From: Paludibacteraceae bacterium
GTDB lineage: Bacteria; Bacteroidota; Bacteroidia; Bacteroidales; Paludibacteraceae
DNA length: 64,000 nucleotides
NCBI GenBank assembly: GCA_016302585.1
Contig: JAEDNI010000001.1
Coordinates: forward strand, 21,230 to 85,229
Direction of reading: 5' to 3'
The position numbers were made by a program, and so were the translations under genes. Below the pieces are notes generated by a model. It was not told the origin of the DNA, made no database searches, and saw nothing but the letters and a program-made list of their open reading frames with translations. Positions 1 to 9,591 of the stretch are shown here, in pieces (positions within the stretch are counted from its first letter, which is position 1; each line of letters begins with the position of its first letter).

Positions 1-321
1 TCGGATGCTACTACTCTTCCGACAGGCACGTATGAGTTGAATCGTTCGGGTCAAATTGGAACGGCATACGCCGGTTATCGCAACGATGAGCTTCAGCAAT
101 TGGAAGGATGTATCTTCTATTACACCGGAAGAAGTTCATACAGACAAGGTCATCTGGATCCAAAGGCGACATGGATGATTGCAGATGGTACACTCACCAT
201 TACAGAAGAGGGATGGGAACTGATTGGTCATACCCGAAACGGAGCGGATATCCATTTGGTAGGTTCCACACCTATCAAAGATGTCAATGCTTCTGCTCCT
301 GCTAAACTGAAGAGGTTATGA
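1..321 (+). CDS. C-terminal part of a secreted repeat-type protein (5' end outside window)
   Basis: The frame is open from the left edge to a TGA at 319-321, so this is the last ~106 codons of a longer gene. The visible part is rich in Gly, Thr and aromatic residues. It reads like the beta-rich modules of Bacteroidales surface proteins: an LPTGTYELN-type strand, then a WMIADGTLTI strand and a NGADIHLVG strand. That resemblance is an impression, not a domain hit. It has no C-terminal sorting-like tail of the kind seen elsewhere in the window. Its stop overlaps the start of dnaE (ATGA), so the two are probably co-transcribed. Function unknown. Confidence 0.6.
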   Translation, partial: SDATTLPTGTYELNRSGQIGTAYAGYRNDELQQLEGCIFYYTGRSSYRQGHLDPKATWMIADGTLTITEEGWELIGHTRNGADIHLVGSTPIKDVNASAPAKLKRL

Positions 322-3300
322 GTTTTACCCACTTACATGTCCACTCTCATTACTCGCTCTTAGACGGATTGTCGAAGGTCGAGGAGATCGTTGATAAGTG
401 TATTGCCTCCGGGATGAACTCGGTGGCATTGACCGACCATGGTAACATGTACGGAATCAAGGATCTGCTTGACTATTGCAAGAAAATCAACAAAGCACGT
501 AAAGAGGATGGTTTAGAGCCATTCAAGCCGATCGTAGGATGCGAGGCATACTGTGCTCGTCGCGGTCGTTTATCCAAGAAAGAGGATAAAGCGGTGAACG
601 CAGAAGGGCGCACATATGTCATCGATCGTTCAGGTTGGCACCTGATCCTACTGGCGAAGAACATGGAGGGTTATCATAACTTATGCCGATTGGTATCACA
701 TGGCTATATGTCCGATGCGTTCTATCATACGCCGCGTATCGATAAAGAACTATTGGAGAAATGGCATGAAGGGATTATCTGCAGTTCGGCCTGTCTGGGT
801 GGCGAGTTACCACAGAAAGTGTTGGATGGCCTTGCGAAAAACGACTTCAGCGAAGCGGAAGAGACTATTCAATGGTTTAAGAACCTCTTTGGCGAAGATT
901 ATTATATCGAGCTACAGCGCCATGAGACGCAGAAACCAGGTGGAGACCAAGAGGTATATGAACGTCAGAAACAGGTCAACCCTGTGCTTATTGAGTTAGC
1001 ACGCAAACACGGCGTGAAGATCATTGCCACCAACGATAGTCACTTTGTGAATGAAGAGGATGCAGAGGCGCATGATCGATTGATATGCCTCAGCACAAAC
1101 CACTATGTGAATGATATCAATCGTATGCACTATACGAAGCAGGAGTGGCTTAAGACACCGGAGGAAATGGAGGCTATCTTCAACGATATACCCGAAGCTA
1201 TCACGAATACACAGGAGATCGCAGATAAGGTAGAGATATACAATATCGATCACGATCCTATCATGCCGAAGTTCGATATCCCGGCTTCGTTCGGTAAAGA
1301 GGAAGATTATCCGGATCGACTGGCTTTCGAAGCCGCATACCTGCGTCACTTGACGATGGAAGGCGCGCTGGAGCGCTACGGCAAAGAGCGATTGGAGACC
1401 GATGAGGTGCTCAAAGAGCGAATTGAATTCGAGTTGAACACCATCATCTCGATGGGTTTCCCGGGCTATTTCCTGATCGTGATGGATTTCATTCGTGCGG
1501 CCCGTGAAGAACTGGATGTCAGTGTGGGGCCCGGACGTGGATCGGCTGCCGGATCGGTAGTAGCGTACTGTTTAAAGATCACTGACCTGGATCCGCTGAA
1601 ATATGATTTACTGTTCGAGCGATTCTTGAATCCGGACCGTATCTCTTTGCCGGATATCGATACGGACTTCGAAGATTGCGGTCGCGGTAAAGTGCTGGAT
1701 TACGTGAGTCGTAAATACGGCGAGACACATGTGGCACATATCGTGACATACGGTAAGATGGCAACCAAATCGGCTTTGGCGGATGTAGGACGTGTGCAAC
1801 AGGTGCCCCTTGCTTTTGTGAATGAATTAAAGGGCTACGTACCAGATCGTGATTTCCCGGATACGGTATTAAAGAGTCTACCTCCCGGCGCCAAGAAGCC
1901 GAAGGTGAACTTGAAAAACTGCTATAAGTACATCGATGAGTTAAAACGCGAGTACGAGACAGGTGATCCGAATACCCGCTCGATGTTGGAATACGCGGCT
2001 CGCCTGGAAGGTACGATTCGTCAAGTAGGTGTGCATGCCTGCGGAGTGATCATCGGCGCGGATGACTTGACCAACTTCGCGCCGCTGAGTTCGGTAGAAG
2101 ATAAGAACAGCAAGAAACGTGTGCTGGTAACGGAATACGACGGACATGTGGTAGAGAGTGTTGGTCTAATTAAGATGGACTTCCTCGGCCTCATCACCTT
2201 GACCATCATCAAGGAATGTCTGCGAAACGTCAAGAAAGCACGCGGTATTGATATCGACATCGATCATATACCCATTGATGATGAGTTGACCTATAAGTTG
2301 TTCCAAGAGGGACGAACGGTAGCAGTGTTCCAGTTTGAGTCGGCAGGTATGCAGAAATACCTGCGCGAACTGCAGCCAACCGTAATCGGTGACTTAATCG
2401 CCATGAATGCCCTTTATCGACCGGGACCGATGGATTATATCCCGCAGTTCATCAAGCGTAAACAGGGTATCGAGCCTGTGACGTACGATATACCAGTGAT
2501 GGAGAAATACCTCAAAGACACCTATGGTGTGACGGTATATCAGGAGCAAGTGATGTTGCTGAGTCGATTGCTGGCTAACTTCACCCGCGGCGAGAGTGAT
2601 AAACTCCGTAAGGCTATGGGTAAGAAGCAGATGGATGTATTGGCGTCACTGCAGGATAAGTTTATGTCCGGCGGCAAGGCGAACGGACACGACGAAAAGG
2701 TGCTGACGAAAATATGGGAAGACTGGAAGAAATTCGCCTCCTATGCATTTAATAAGTCGCATGCCGCTTGCTACTCCTGGGTGGCTTATCAGACAGGATA
2801 CCTCAAAGCGCACTACCCTGCTGAGTTCATGGCAGCGAACCTCACCGTCCACAAAGACGACATCAAGGAAGTGACGAAACTCATGGACGAGTGTCGTGCT
2901 TTGGGGCTGAGTGTATTAGAGCCTGATGTGAATGAATCCGAGTTATCGTTTACGGTAAATAGCAAGGGTGCAATCCGATTTGGTCTGGGTGGCATCAAGG
3001 GTGTAGGTGAAGGAGCAGTAGAAGCCATCATCAGCGAACGGGAGAAAAACGGTAAATACACCAGTATCTTTGATTTCCTCGAGCGTGTGAACCTGCAAAG
3101 TTGTAATAAGAAGACTATTGAAAATCTGGCTAAAGCGGGTGCTTTCGAATGCTTCGATGACATCTACCGAGAACAGTTCTTCGGCACAGATGAAATCGGT
3201 AACACTGGTCTGGAGTTGCTAATGAACTACGGCAATAAATGGCAGGCCGACAAAGCAGTTAATTCCAATTCGCTCTTCGGCGACTTAGCCGATGCGATTG

Positions 3301-4145
3301 AGATCAAACATCCGGATCTGCCTCAAGTACCTCGCTGGGACACGATTGAACGACTTAACAAAGAGAAAGACCTGATTGGTATCTACCTCTCTGCGCACCC
3401 GCTGGATGAGTTCGAATTCGAATTGCGCGAACTTTGCAATGTAACGACGAATGAGTTGTCGCAATTCGAGAAATGGCGTAAACCGGAGGAACGTGCAGAA
3501 GCAGAGAAACGCATTAAAATTGAGTTGGCAGAGAACGATGAAGAAATGGACGAACGTCCTATCATTCCTTCGGAGTTTATCGCAGCGCATAAGAATCAAG
3601 CTTGTCTCTTAGGCGGACTTATCACTTCGGCGGAACAACGCATCAGTCAGAAAGGTAATCCGTACGGACGTTACACGATAGAGGACTATAGCGGCAGTTA
3701 TGAGTTTGCGCTCTTCGGCAATGCCTATACCAATTTCGGCCACCTATTACTCAAAGACCTGTATGTGCTCGTGCAAGGCGTTGTTCAACAGCGTGGAGCC
3801 GGACAAAAATGGTTCAGAGAAGGGCCTGATGAGAAAGCGGAGTTTGAGTTCGTGGTGCAAAGCGTGGAGACACTCAATGAGACGCAGAAGAAACGCAGTG
3901 AAGGTATTCAGATTCGGTTAGCGTTAGAGGCTGTTACACCGGAACTGATCGATGAATTAGCAGATAAAATCAAAGAAAACCCGGGGCAAGGCCGACTGCA
4001 TGTGACGGTATTTAACCCGCTGAATAAACAGCAGGTTGCGTTAACCAGTCGATCCCTTCCGATTCATGTTACACCACGATTCTATAAATGGTTAGTACTC
4101 AAGCGCGCAGAAGACGTATTGGAGTTCGCCGTAAGTGAAAAATAA
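318..4145 (+). CDS. dnaE: DNA polymerase III subunit alpha
   Basis: This is the replicative polymerase catalytic subunit, 1275 aa, a normal length for DnaE. An N-terminal PHP domain begins at once (His residues at 5, 7, 9 and 11). The C-family palm carries the catalytic PDIDTDF at residues 445-451, followed by the helix-hairpin-helix region. An OB fold lies near residues 1095-1190 (ACLLGGLITSAEQR). The ATG overlaps the stop of the upstream gene by four bases. The 3' end overlaps folC, so translational coupling along dnaE-folC-prmA-crp is likely. Nothing is truncated, and there are no inserted repeats in this gene. Confidence 0.98.
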   Translation: MSFTHLHVHSHYSLLDGLSKVEEIVDKCIASGMNSVALTDHGNMYGIKDLLDYCKKINKARKEDGLEPFKPIVGCEAYCARRGRLSKKEDKAVNAEGRTYVIDRSGWHLILLAKNMEGYHNLCRLVSHGYMSDAFYHTPRIDKELLEKWHEGIICSSACLGGELPQKVLDGLAKNDFSEAEETIQWFKNLFGEDYYIELQRHETQKPGGDQEVYERQKQVNPVLIELARKHGVKIIATNDSHFVNEEDAEAHDRLICLSTNHYVNDINRMHYTKQEWLKTPEEMEAIFNDIPEAITNTQEIADKVEIYNIDHDPIMPKFDIPASFGKEEDYPDRLAFEAAYLRHLTMEGALERYGKERLETDEVLKERIEFELNTIISMGFPGYFLIVMDFIRAAREELDVSVGPGRGSAAGSVVAYCLKITDLDPLKYDLLFERFLNPDRISLPDIDTDFEDCGRGKVLDYVSRKYGETHVAHIVTYGKMATKSALADVGRVQQVPLAFVNELKGYVPDRDFPDTVLKSLPPGAKKPKVNLKNCYKYIDELKREYETGDPNTRSMLEYAARLEGTIRQVGVHACGVIIGADDLTNFAPLSSVEDKNSKKRVLVTEYDGHVVESVGLIKMDFLGLITLTIIKECLRNVKKARGIDIDIDHIPIDDELTYKLFQEGRTVAVFQFESAGMQKYLRELQPTVIGDLIAMNALYRPGPMDYIPQFIKRKQGIEPVTYDIPVMEKYLKDTYGVTVYQEQVMLLSRLLANFTRGESDKLRKAMGKKQMDVLASLQDKFMSGGKANGHDEKVLTKIWEDWKKFASYAFNKSHAACYSWVAYQTGYLKAHYPAEFMAANLTVHKDDIKEVTKLMDECRALGLSVLEPDVNESELSFTVNSKGAIRFGLGGIKGVGEGAVEAIISEREKNGKYTSIFDFLERVNLQSCNKKTIENLAKAGAFECFDDIYREQFFGTDEIGNTGLELLMNYGNKWQADKAVNSNSLFGDLADAIEIKHPDLPQVPRWDTIERLNKEKDLIGIYLSAHPLDEFEFELRELCNVTTNELSQFEKWRKPEERAEAEKRIKIELAENDEEMDERPIIPSEFIAAHKNQACLLGGLITSAEQRISQKGNPYGRYTIEDYSGSYEFALFGNAYTNFGHLLLKDLYVLVQGVVQQRGAGQKWFREGPDEKAEFEFVVQSVETLNETQKKRSEGIQIRLALEAVTPELIDELADKIKENPGQGRLHVTVFNPLNKQQVALTSRSLPIHVTPRFYKWLVLKRAEDVLEFAVSEK

Positions 4146-5382
4146 CGTGAATTATAACGAAGCTGTCACATATCTGTATGCGTCTCGTCCACCTTTTCAC
4201 ATGGTGGGTGCAACAGCCTATAAACCGGGATTGGAGAACACGCTCCGGTTGCTGGAACAGGTAGGCAATCCGCATGAGCAACTGCGTACTATACATGTAG
4301 CAGGAACAAACGGAAAGGGTTCGACGTGTCATTTGATTGCCGCAGCCTTGCAGGCCTCCGGACTGAAAGTAGGATTATTCACCAGTCCGCATCTGGTAAG
4401 TTTGACCGAACGCATTCGCATCAATGGACAATCAATACCGGAAGCGGACGTAGCGGCATTTGTGACGAAGCACCACGCCCTTTTAGAGGCATTGCAACCT
4501 TCGTTCTTCGAAACAATGACGGCCATGGCTTTCGCGTATTTCGTACGCGAGCAAGTAGATATCGCCGTAGTAGAAGTAGGGTTAGGCGGACGGTTAGACA
4601 GCACGAATGTGCTGCACCCTATCCTATCCGTCATCACCAATATCGGGATGGACCATACGGAGTTTTTAGGTACTACCTTGACGGCTATTGCCAGTGAGAA
4701 AGCAGGGATCATCAAGCCACGCGTGACCTGTATCATCGGCGAGACAAACGAAGAGACGGAGCCGGTGTTTAGGGAAAGAGCAGCAGAGTGCGAAGCGGAA
4801 CTCGTCTTTGCCGACCAATGTGAGTATCTGCGTCAGTGTCGAGTTCGTTATGCCACAGAGTGCGAACTCAAAGGACTGTATCAGGAACATAACCTACAGA
4901 CGGCTTTTGTGGCCCTGCGTGCATTGCATATCAGGCATGAGGCTATAGCAGAAGGTTTTGCAAATGTATGTCGTATGACGGGGTTGCGAGGCCGATGGGA
5001 TACGTTACAAGAACGACCATTGGTGATATGCGACACGGGACATAACAGCCATGGACTGCAATACGTGGCGCGTCAACTGCAGACACTGCCACACCCGCAT
5101 ATATGGATTGTATTCGGGATGGTGAATGATAAAGACACGGAGGTAGTGATGCACCTTATGCCGCATGGCGAGCGATACCATTATATCTTCACGACACCGA
5201 ATACGCAGCGAGCACGCAGCGCACAGGAGATGTTAGAAATATGGGGCAAAGAGGGTATCGCTCTCGAAAATCCCAAAGAAGCTATTCAGTTCGCACAGGA
5301 GCATGCAGCAGAAGAGGACGCCATCTTTATCGGAGGCAGTAATTACTTAGTATCAGATGCTATATCACGTTTTACATATTAA
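4135..5382 (+). CDS. folC: Bifunctional folylpolyglutamate synthase / dihydrofolate synthase
   Basis: FolC adds glutamate to dihydropteroate or folates in the cytoplasm. The P-loop GTNGKGST lies at about residues 56-63. The Mur-ligase-type central domain has SVITNIGMDHTEFLG. The C-terminal domain contains the CDTGHNSHG stretch that binds the glutamyl substrate. The length (415 aa) is typical. The start is ambiguous: GTG at 4135 overlaps dnaE by 11 bases, and a second in-frame GTG at 4147 lies just past the dnaE stop. Either would be coupled to dnaE. The 3' end overlaps prmA by 26 bases. Confidence 0.95.
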   Translation: MKNNVNYNEAVTYLYASRPPFHMVGATAYKPGLENTLRLLEQVGNPHEQLRTIHVAGTNGKGSTCHLIAAALQASGLKVGLFTSPHLVSLTERIRINGQSIPEADVAAFVTKHHALLEALQPSFFETMTAMAFAYFVREQVDIAVVEVGLGGRLDSTNVLHPILSVITNIGMDHTEFLGTTLTAIASEKAGIIKPRVTCIIGETNEETEPVFRERAAECEAELVFADQCEYLRQCRVRYATECELKGLYQEHNLQTAFVALRALHIRHEAIAEGFANVCRMTGLRGRWDTLQERPLVICDTGHNSHGLQYVARQLQTLPHPHIWIVFGMVNDKDTEVVMHLMPHGERYHYIFTTPNTQRARSAQEMLEIWGKEGIALENPKEAIQFAQEHAAEEDAIFIGGSNYLVSDAISRFTY

Positions 5383-6148
5383 GACGGCTTTTGCCGAAGA
5401 ATGGCAGAAAGACCTGTTTGACCAGCAGATATGCGAGTTAGGCGTCGATACAATAGATCAGAATGATTACTATATCCAGTCAGATACATGGGAGCGCGTT
5501 CAGAAACAGATAGAAACTTTATGCGCTAACAGCACAGGAGCGACGCTAATTGAAGCCGAAGCTTGCGAGGATAAGAACTGGAATGAGACATGGGAACTGG
5601 ACCATCCGATAGAGGAACTGCCGTTAGGCATTCGCATCGTACCCCATTGCGCGTTCGGAGCCGGACATCATGAGACGACAGCGATGATGATAGAAGCCTT
5701 AATGAATTTCAAATGTCAAATTTCAGATTTCAAGTTTAAGGTCCTTGACCATGGTACAGGCACCGGTGTGCTGGCTATCTTCGCAAAGCGTTTAGGTGCA
5801 ACGCATGTACTGGCTATCGATATTGATGAGAAGAGTGTGATCAATGCGCAGGAGAACGCAGCGATAAACGGAGAAGAGATAGAGGTGCGATTAGGAGATC
5901 GTATTCCGGAAGACGCAGGTGCTTTCGATTTGATATTAGCCAATATCCATCGGAATATCCTACTGGCGAACATGGCCTTGTATGCAGCGCATCTGAAACA
6001 AGGCGGACAAGTATGGCTCAGCGGATTCTATGATACAGATTGCGAGGTATTGATTCAAGCTGCAAATGCGAAGGGATTAGCGCCTATTGCCACGCATGCC
6101 AATCATGAATGGCGCATGATACAATTGCAAAAATCAAGCAATAGATAA
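5357..6148 (+). CDS. prmA: Ribosomal protein L11 methyltransferase
   Basis: An SAM-dependent methyltransferase for ribosomal protein L11 (263 aa). The SAM-binding motif I DHGTGTGVLAIFA is near residue 131, and the LANI motif that replaces NPPY in this family follows. A start inside folC (26-base overlap) and a stop that overlaps the next ATG by one base show a tight operon. Just before motif I lies a 35-bp period-7 repeat tract (5705-5739) that encodes NFKCQISDFKFK. It occupies a loop between the N-terminal domain and the methyltransferase fold and keeps the frame open. Confidence 0.93.
   Translation: MLYHVLHIKTAFAEEWQKDLFDQQICELGVDTIDQNDYYIQSDTWERVQKQIETLCANSTGATLIEAEACEDKNWNETWELDHPIEELPLGIRIVPHCAFGAGHHETTAMMIEALMNFKCQISDFKFKVLDHGTGTGVLAIFAKRLGATHVLAIDIDEKSVINAQENAAINGEEIEVRLGDRIPEDAGAFDLILANIHRNILLANMALYAAHLKQGGQVWLSGFYDTDCEVLIQAANAKGLAPIATHANHEWRMIQLQKSSNR
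5705..5739 (+). repeat. Heptamer tract A (in frame in prmA)
   Basis: Five consecutive 7-bp units, beginning AATTTCA, AATGTCA and ending GATTTCA, AGTTTAA. The run is 35 bp and is translated as a Lys/Phe/Ser-rich loop of PrmA. Same word family as tract 52385-52419. Confidence 0.8.
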
Positions 6149-6846
6149 TGAAGCATTTAACAGAAAAATTCATCCCGATGTGGGAACTCAATCCCCTTTG
6201 GGCGACGTTAACGGAAGAGGAGCGCAAGACTGTAGCGCAACATGTGGAGATCGTGCAGTACGAGAAGAACGAACAGATCCGTAATGAAGGCGAGGAATCG
6301 CAGTATATCTGGATGTTGCTAAGTGGGAAAGTACGTATTTTCAAAGAGGGTATCGGTCAACGTATGCAAATTATTCGCTTGCTGAAACCCTACGATATCT
6401 TCGGTTATCGCGCTTGTACCTCCCGCGATGTATATAACTCAAGCGCCAGTGCGGTGGAGGCATGTAACCTCTATCGTTTAGACCGGGAGATCTTTAACCA
6501 GTTGGTGCAGACCAACGGTGCGTTATGCTATCAGATTCTATTGATGATTGCGCGCGACTTAGCGGTGTCAGAACGTCAGACGGTAAACCTCACGCAGAAA
6601 CATATTCGCGGCCGATTAGCAGAGAGTCTACTGTTGCTGCTGAAGAACTACGGTTATGAACAAGACGGACGAACGATAGCGATGTTACTGCCGCGCGAAG
6701 ACTTGGCCAATATGAGTAATATGACCACCAGCAACGCCATTCGCACGTTGAGTCAGTTTGCACAAGAAGGCTTGTTAACGCTCAACGGCCGCCACATCCA
6801 GATTCTGGACGAGAAGGAATTGGAAAAAATTTCACGCTTAGGATAA
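6148..6846 (+). CDS. Crp/Fnr family transcriptional regulator
   Basis: 232 aa. A cyclic-nucleotide-binding-like beta-roll occupies about residues 15-125 (NEGEESQYIWMLLSGKVRIF). A long dimer helix follows, then a C-terminal winged helix (EDLANMSNMTTSNAIRTLSQ, about 185-205) that should bind DNA. The Cys residues are not arranged as in a classic FNR cluster, so the effector is not evident; many Bacteroidetes members of this family have no assigned ligand. It starts on the TAATG of prmA and ends the operon in front of a strong hairpin. Targets unknown. Confidence 0.9.
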   Translation: MKHLTEKFIPMWELNPLWATLTEEERKTVAQHVEIVQYEKNEQIRNEGEESQYIWMLLSGKVRIFKEGIGQRMQIIRLLKPYDIFGYRACTSRDVYNSSASAVEACNLYRLDREIFNQLVQTNGALCYQILLMIARDLAVSERQTVNLTQKHIRGRLAESLLLLLKNYGYEQDGRTIAMLLPREDLANMSNMTTSNAIRTLSQFAQEGLLTLNGRHIQILDEKELEKISRLG

Positions 6847-6853
6847 GACAAAA

Positions 6854-6880
6854 AAAAATCGCCTCAATTGGCGATTTTTT
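6854..6880. terminator. Bidirectional intrinsic terminator
   Basis: A 10-bp stem (AAAAATCGCC / GGCGATTTTT) with a 6-base loop, A-rich on one side and T-rich on the other. It sits between convergent genes (Crp-like + and M23 peptidase -), so it can end both transcripts. Confidence 0.85.
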
Positions 6881-7845
6881 TAATCCATCATATTACCCAT
6901 ATTGGAGGATATCTGTACCATCAGATCATACTCCTCGGGACTGAGATCATAGAAATAGAAGTTACGCGGGTCGATGGGGCGTCCCATATAATGCACTTCG
7001 TAGTGTAAGTGCGGACCGGTTGATTTACCAGTGTTACCCACTAAGGCAATGACGTCACCACGTTTCACTTTCTGACCTACCTTCACTTTCCGCTTTGAGC
7101 AGTGTGCGTAGCGGGTCGCGTAGTTGAAACCATGGTCTATCTCCACGGTCTCTCCGTAACCTTGACGCCAACCCGAATAAGTCACTACGCCATCACCCGT
7201 AGCAAAGATATCGGTACCAACCGGAGCAGAGAAGTCCATACCTTCGTGGAAACGACGAATATGATAGACCGGGTCTACACGCCAACCGTAACCGGAAGCC
7301 ATGCGTTTAAGATCCTTATTGAGCACCGGTTGAATAGCCGGAATATTTTCCATACGCACTTCCTGATTCTTCGCCAATTCCAATATCTCATCATACGAAC
7401 GGGCTTGCACATACAGTTCTTTCTCCAGGATATCCACTTTACGCTGGATATCTGCAGCCAACTGCGTATTGGTCATTCGCGCTAAGGAGTCATAGTACGA
7501 CACCTGCTGCGCCGCACCCAGACGTGCACTGAGAGGAATCGGCTCTGCCCCTAACATTGCGCGATAGAGGTTATCATCACGCTGCGACAGATCGGCCATC
7601 ACAATCTGCATCTGGTCTACTTGCTTCTCCAGCACCTCCATCTGCGCAGATAAGTTGCGGTTATACTGCATCAACGAGGCCTCACGGGGTGAGGGAAAGA
7701 AATATAAGAAGACGTAGAAGAACAATACGCCTAAACATACACCGCTGATGATATAACCTCCAGACCGACGTAGCCAGTATCGGAAGCCATGCTCAATACG
7801 CTCTAATTGCAGCGTCTCGGGGTTAATACGATAGTGTTTTTTCAT
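6880..7845 (-). CDS. M23 (LytM-type) metallopeptidase, membrane anchored
   Basis: 321 aa. It has a cytoplasmic N-terminus, one membrane segment at about residues 31-51, a periplasmic coiled coil (about 60-95), then an M23 domain. The Zn ligands are present: HEGMDFSAP and GPHLHYEVHY. It is predicted to cut peptidoglycan cross-links or to activate an amidase; the intact HxH argues for an active enzyme. It is the last gene of the long minus-strand operon. Its start overlaps the ygiQ-type gene by four bases. Proteins of this layout are common in Bacteroidales and are linked to cell envelope growth. Confidence 0.9.
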   Translation of the reverse strand: MKKHYRINPETLQLERIEHGFRYWLRRSGGYIISGVCLGVLFFYVFLYFFPSPREASLMQYNRNLSAQMEVLEKQVDQMQIVMADLSQRDDNLYRAMLGAEPIPLSARLGAAQQVSYYDSLARMTNTQLAADIQRKVDILEKELYVQARSYDEILELAKNQEVRMENIPAIQPVLNKDLKRMASGYGWRVDPVYHIRRFHEGMDFSAPVGTDIFATGDGVVTYSGWRQGYGETVEIDHGFNYATRYAHCSKRKVKVGQKVKRGDVIALVGNTGKSTGPHLHYEVHYMGRPIDPRNFYFYDLSPEEYDLMVQISSNMGNMMD

Positions 7846-9560
7846 CTTTTTCTTTTTTTATCTTTCGATGGGTAACTTTTCTCCGGTTTATACCAGAAAA
7901 AATATTGGTTTTGTTGTTTTTTCTCTTCAGGTGTGCGCGCGACATAAACAGGTTCGCGCGTGTAAGGGTTAATGCCGGTATAGAACATCGTTGTGGACAA
8001 AGTCATCGGTGTCGGCGTGAAGTCCTGCACCTGCTCCGGCTTATAATGCATCCGCTTCGTCTCATCCGCTAAGACTTGCATGTCATGCTTCGTACACCCC
8101 GGAAGGGAGGAGATAAAATATGGAATCAGTTGTTGCTTCAATCCTGCCTCCTCATTGATACGTAGGAACTGATCTCTGAAACGCAGATAGTTGGACCATG
8201 CGGGTTTGCGCATCACTTTGAGTACGTTATCCGAACAATGTTCTGGTGCCACTTTCAGTCGTCCCGACACATGGCGCGTGATGAGTTGGCGAGCATAAGC
8301 TTCGTTCATCAGGTCATAGCGGATACCCGAGCCAACGAATGCATGCTTGACATACGGCAGTTTATCCACCGTGCGATAGATATCCAGCACCGGCTCAAAA
8401 TCCTGATTGAGATTCTTGCAAATATTGGGTTGCAGACAACTGGCGCGTGCACACTTCTCACAGATCGACATGTCCTTGCCGTGCATAGCGTACATATTGG
8501 CAGAGGGACCGCCCAAATCCGATATGACACCATGCCAGTCGGGTAACTGACTCAGTTTCTCTATCTGTCGTAAGATAGACGTTTTGGAGCGGGATACAAT
8601 TTGTTTGCCTTGGTGCGCCGAGATCGTACAGAATGAACAGCCTCCGAAGCAACCGCGATGCATGCAGACGGACCATTTAATCATTTCATACGCCGGGATA
8701 TGCTTATCCTTATATTTCGGATGCGGGGCATATTGGTACGGGAGATCATAGATGGCATCCAGTTGTTCGGTTGTAATCGGGGGATAAGACGGATTGACTA
8801 CCACCCACTGCTTTCCTACCGGCTGCACAAGGGTAGTCTGATGTATCTTATTCGACTCGATCTCCATCAGACGGAAGTTCTCCGCATGCTTGCGTTTATC
8901 GCGCAGCGCCTCTTCGTGCGAAGCCAGCATAATCGCGTCTTCTGGAATCTCCGATTTATCGCTTGTTAAGAATGCTGTCTGAGGAATATCGTGTATGAAA
9001 CCTCGATCTACAATCTCCTTCATGGCTTGTTCTCCCATGCCATATACCAGCATATCCGCTCCGCTATCTACGAGGATGGAGGGCAGCAGTTTATCTTGCC
9101 AGTAGTCATAATGGGTGAGACGCCGCATGGAAGCCTCAATACCACCTATTACAATCGGTACATCCGGATATAGCTGTTTAAGGATCTTACAATACGTTAT
9201 GGTACAATAATCGGGTCGTGCCCCTGCTTTCCCCTCAGGGGTATAAGCATCATCGGAACGTCTGCGTTTAGCCGCCGTATAATGGTTTACCATCGAATCC
9301 ATAGAGCCGGCAGAGACAGCGAAACAAATACGGGGTCTACCGAATTTTGTAAAGTCTCTAAAGTCCCCATGCCAATCCGGTTGGGGCACGATAGCTACCC
9401 TATAACCAGCTGCTTCCAATACTCTTCCCAACACCGCTGCACCAAAAGACGGATGATCGATATACGCATCACCGGTGAAGAAGACAATGTCCACTTCATC
9501 CCAGCCGCGTAACTCCATCTCCTTGCGGGTGGTAGGTAAGTATTTGAGTAAATCAGCCAT
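7842..9560 (-). CDS. YgiQ family radical SAM protein
   Basis: 572 aa, family UPF0313. The radical SAM cluster motif is the C-x3-C-x2-C within CMHRGCFGGCSFC, near residues 299-310. The N-terminal DUF contains the typical SAGSMDSMVNHYTA stretch, and the C-terminus is Lys-rich (SKDKKRKR). The family is widely conserved, but its substrate is not established. It overlaps the M23 gene by four bases (ATGA) and lies 31 bases downstream of dnaX. Confidence 0.93.
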   Translation of the reverse strand: MADLLKYLPTTRKEMELRGWDEVDIVFFTGDAYIDHPSFGAAVLGRVLEAAGYRVAIVPQPDWHGDFRDFTKFGRPRICFAVSAGSMDSMVNHYTAAKRRRSDDAYTPEGKAGARPDYCTITYCKILKQLYPDVPIVIGGIEASMRRLTHYDYWQDKLLPSILVDSGADMLVYGMGEQAMKEIVDRGFIHDIPQTAFLTSDKSEIPEDAIMLASHEEALRDKRKHAENFRLMEIESNKIHQTTLVQPVGKQWVVVNPSYPPITTEQLDAIYDLPYQYAPHPKYKDKHIPAYEMIKWSVCMHRGCFGGCSFCTISAHQGKQIVSRSKTSILRQIEKLSQLPDWHGVISDLGGPSANMYAMHGKDMSICEKCARASCLQPNICKNLNQDFEPVLDIYRTVDKLPYVKHAFVGSGIRYDLMNEAYARQLITRHVSGRLKVAPEHCSDNVLKVMRKPAWSNYLRFRDQFLRINEEAGLKQQLIPYFISSLPGCTKHDMQVLADETKRMHYKPEQVQDFTPTPMTLSTTMFYTGINPYTREPVYVARTPEEKKQQNQYFFWYKPEKSYPSKDKKRKR

Positions 9561-9591
9561 CGCTTACTATTCGGATCCGGATCCTACCCGG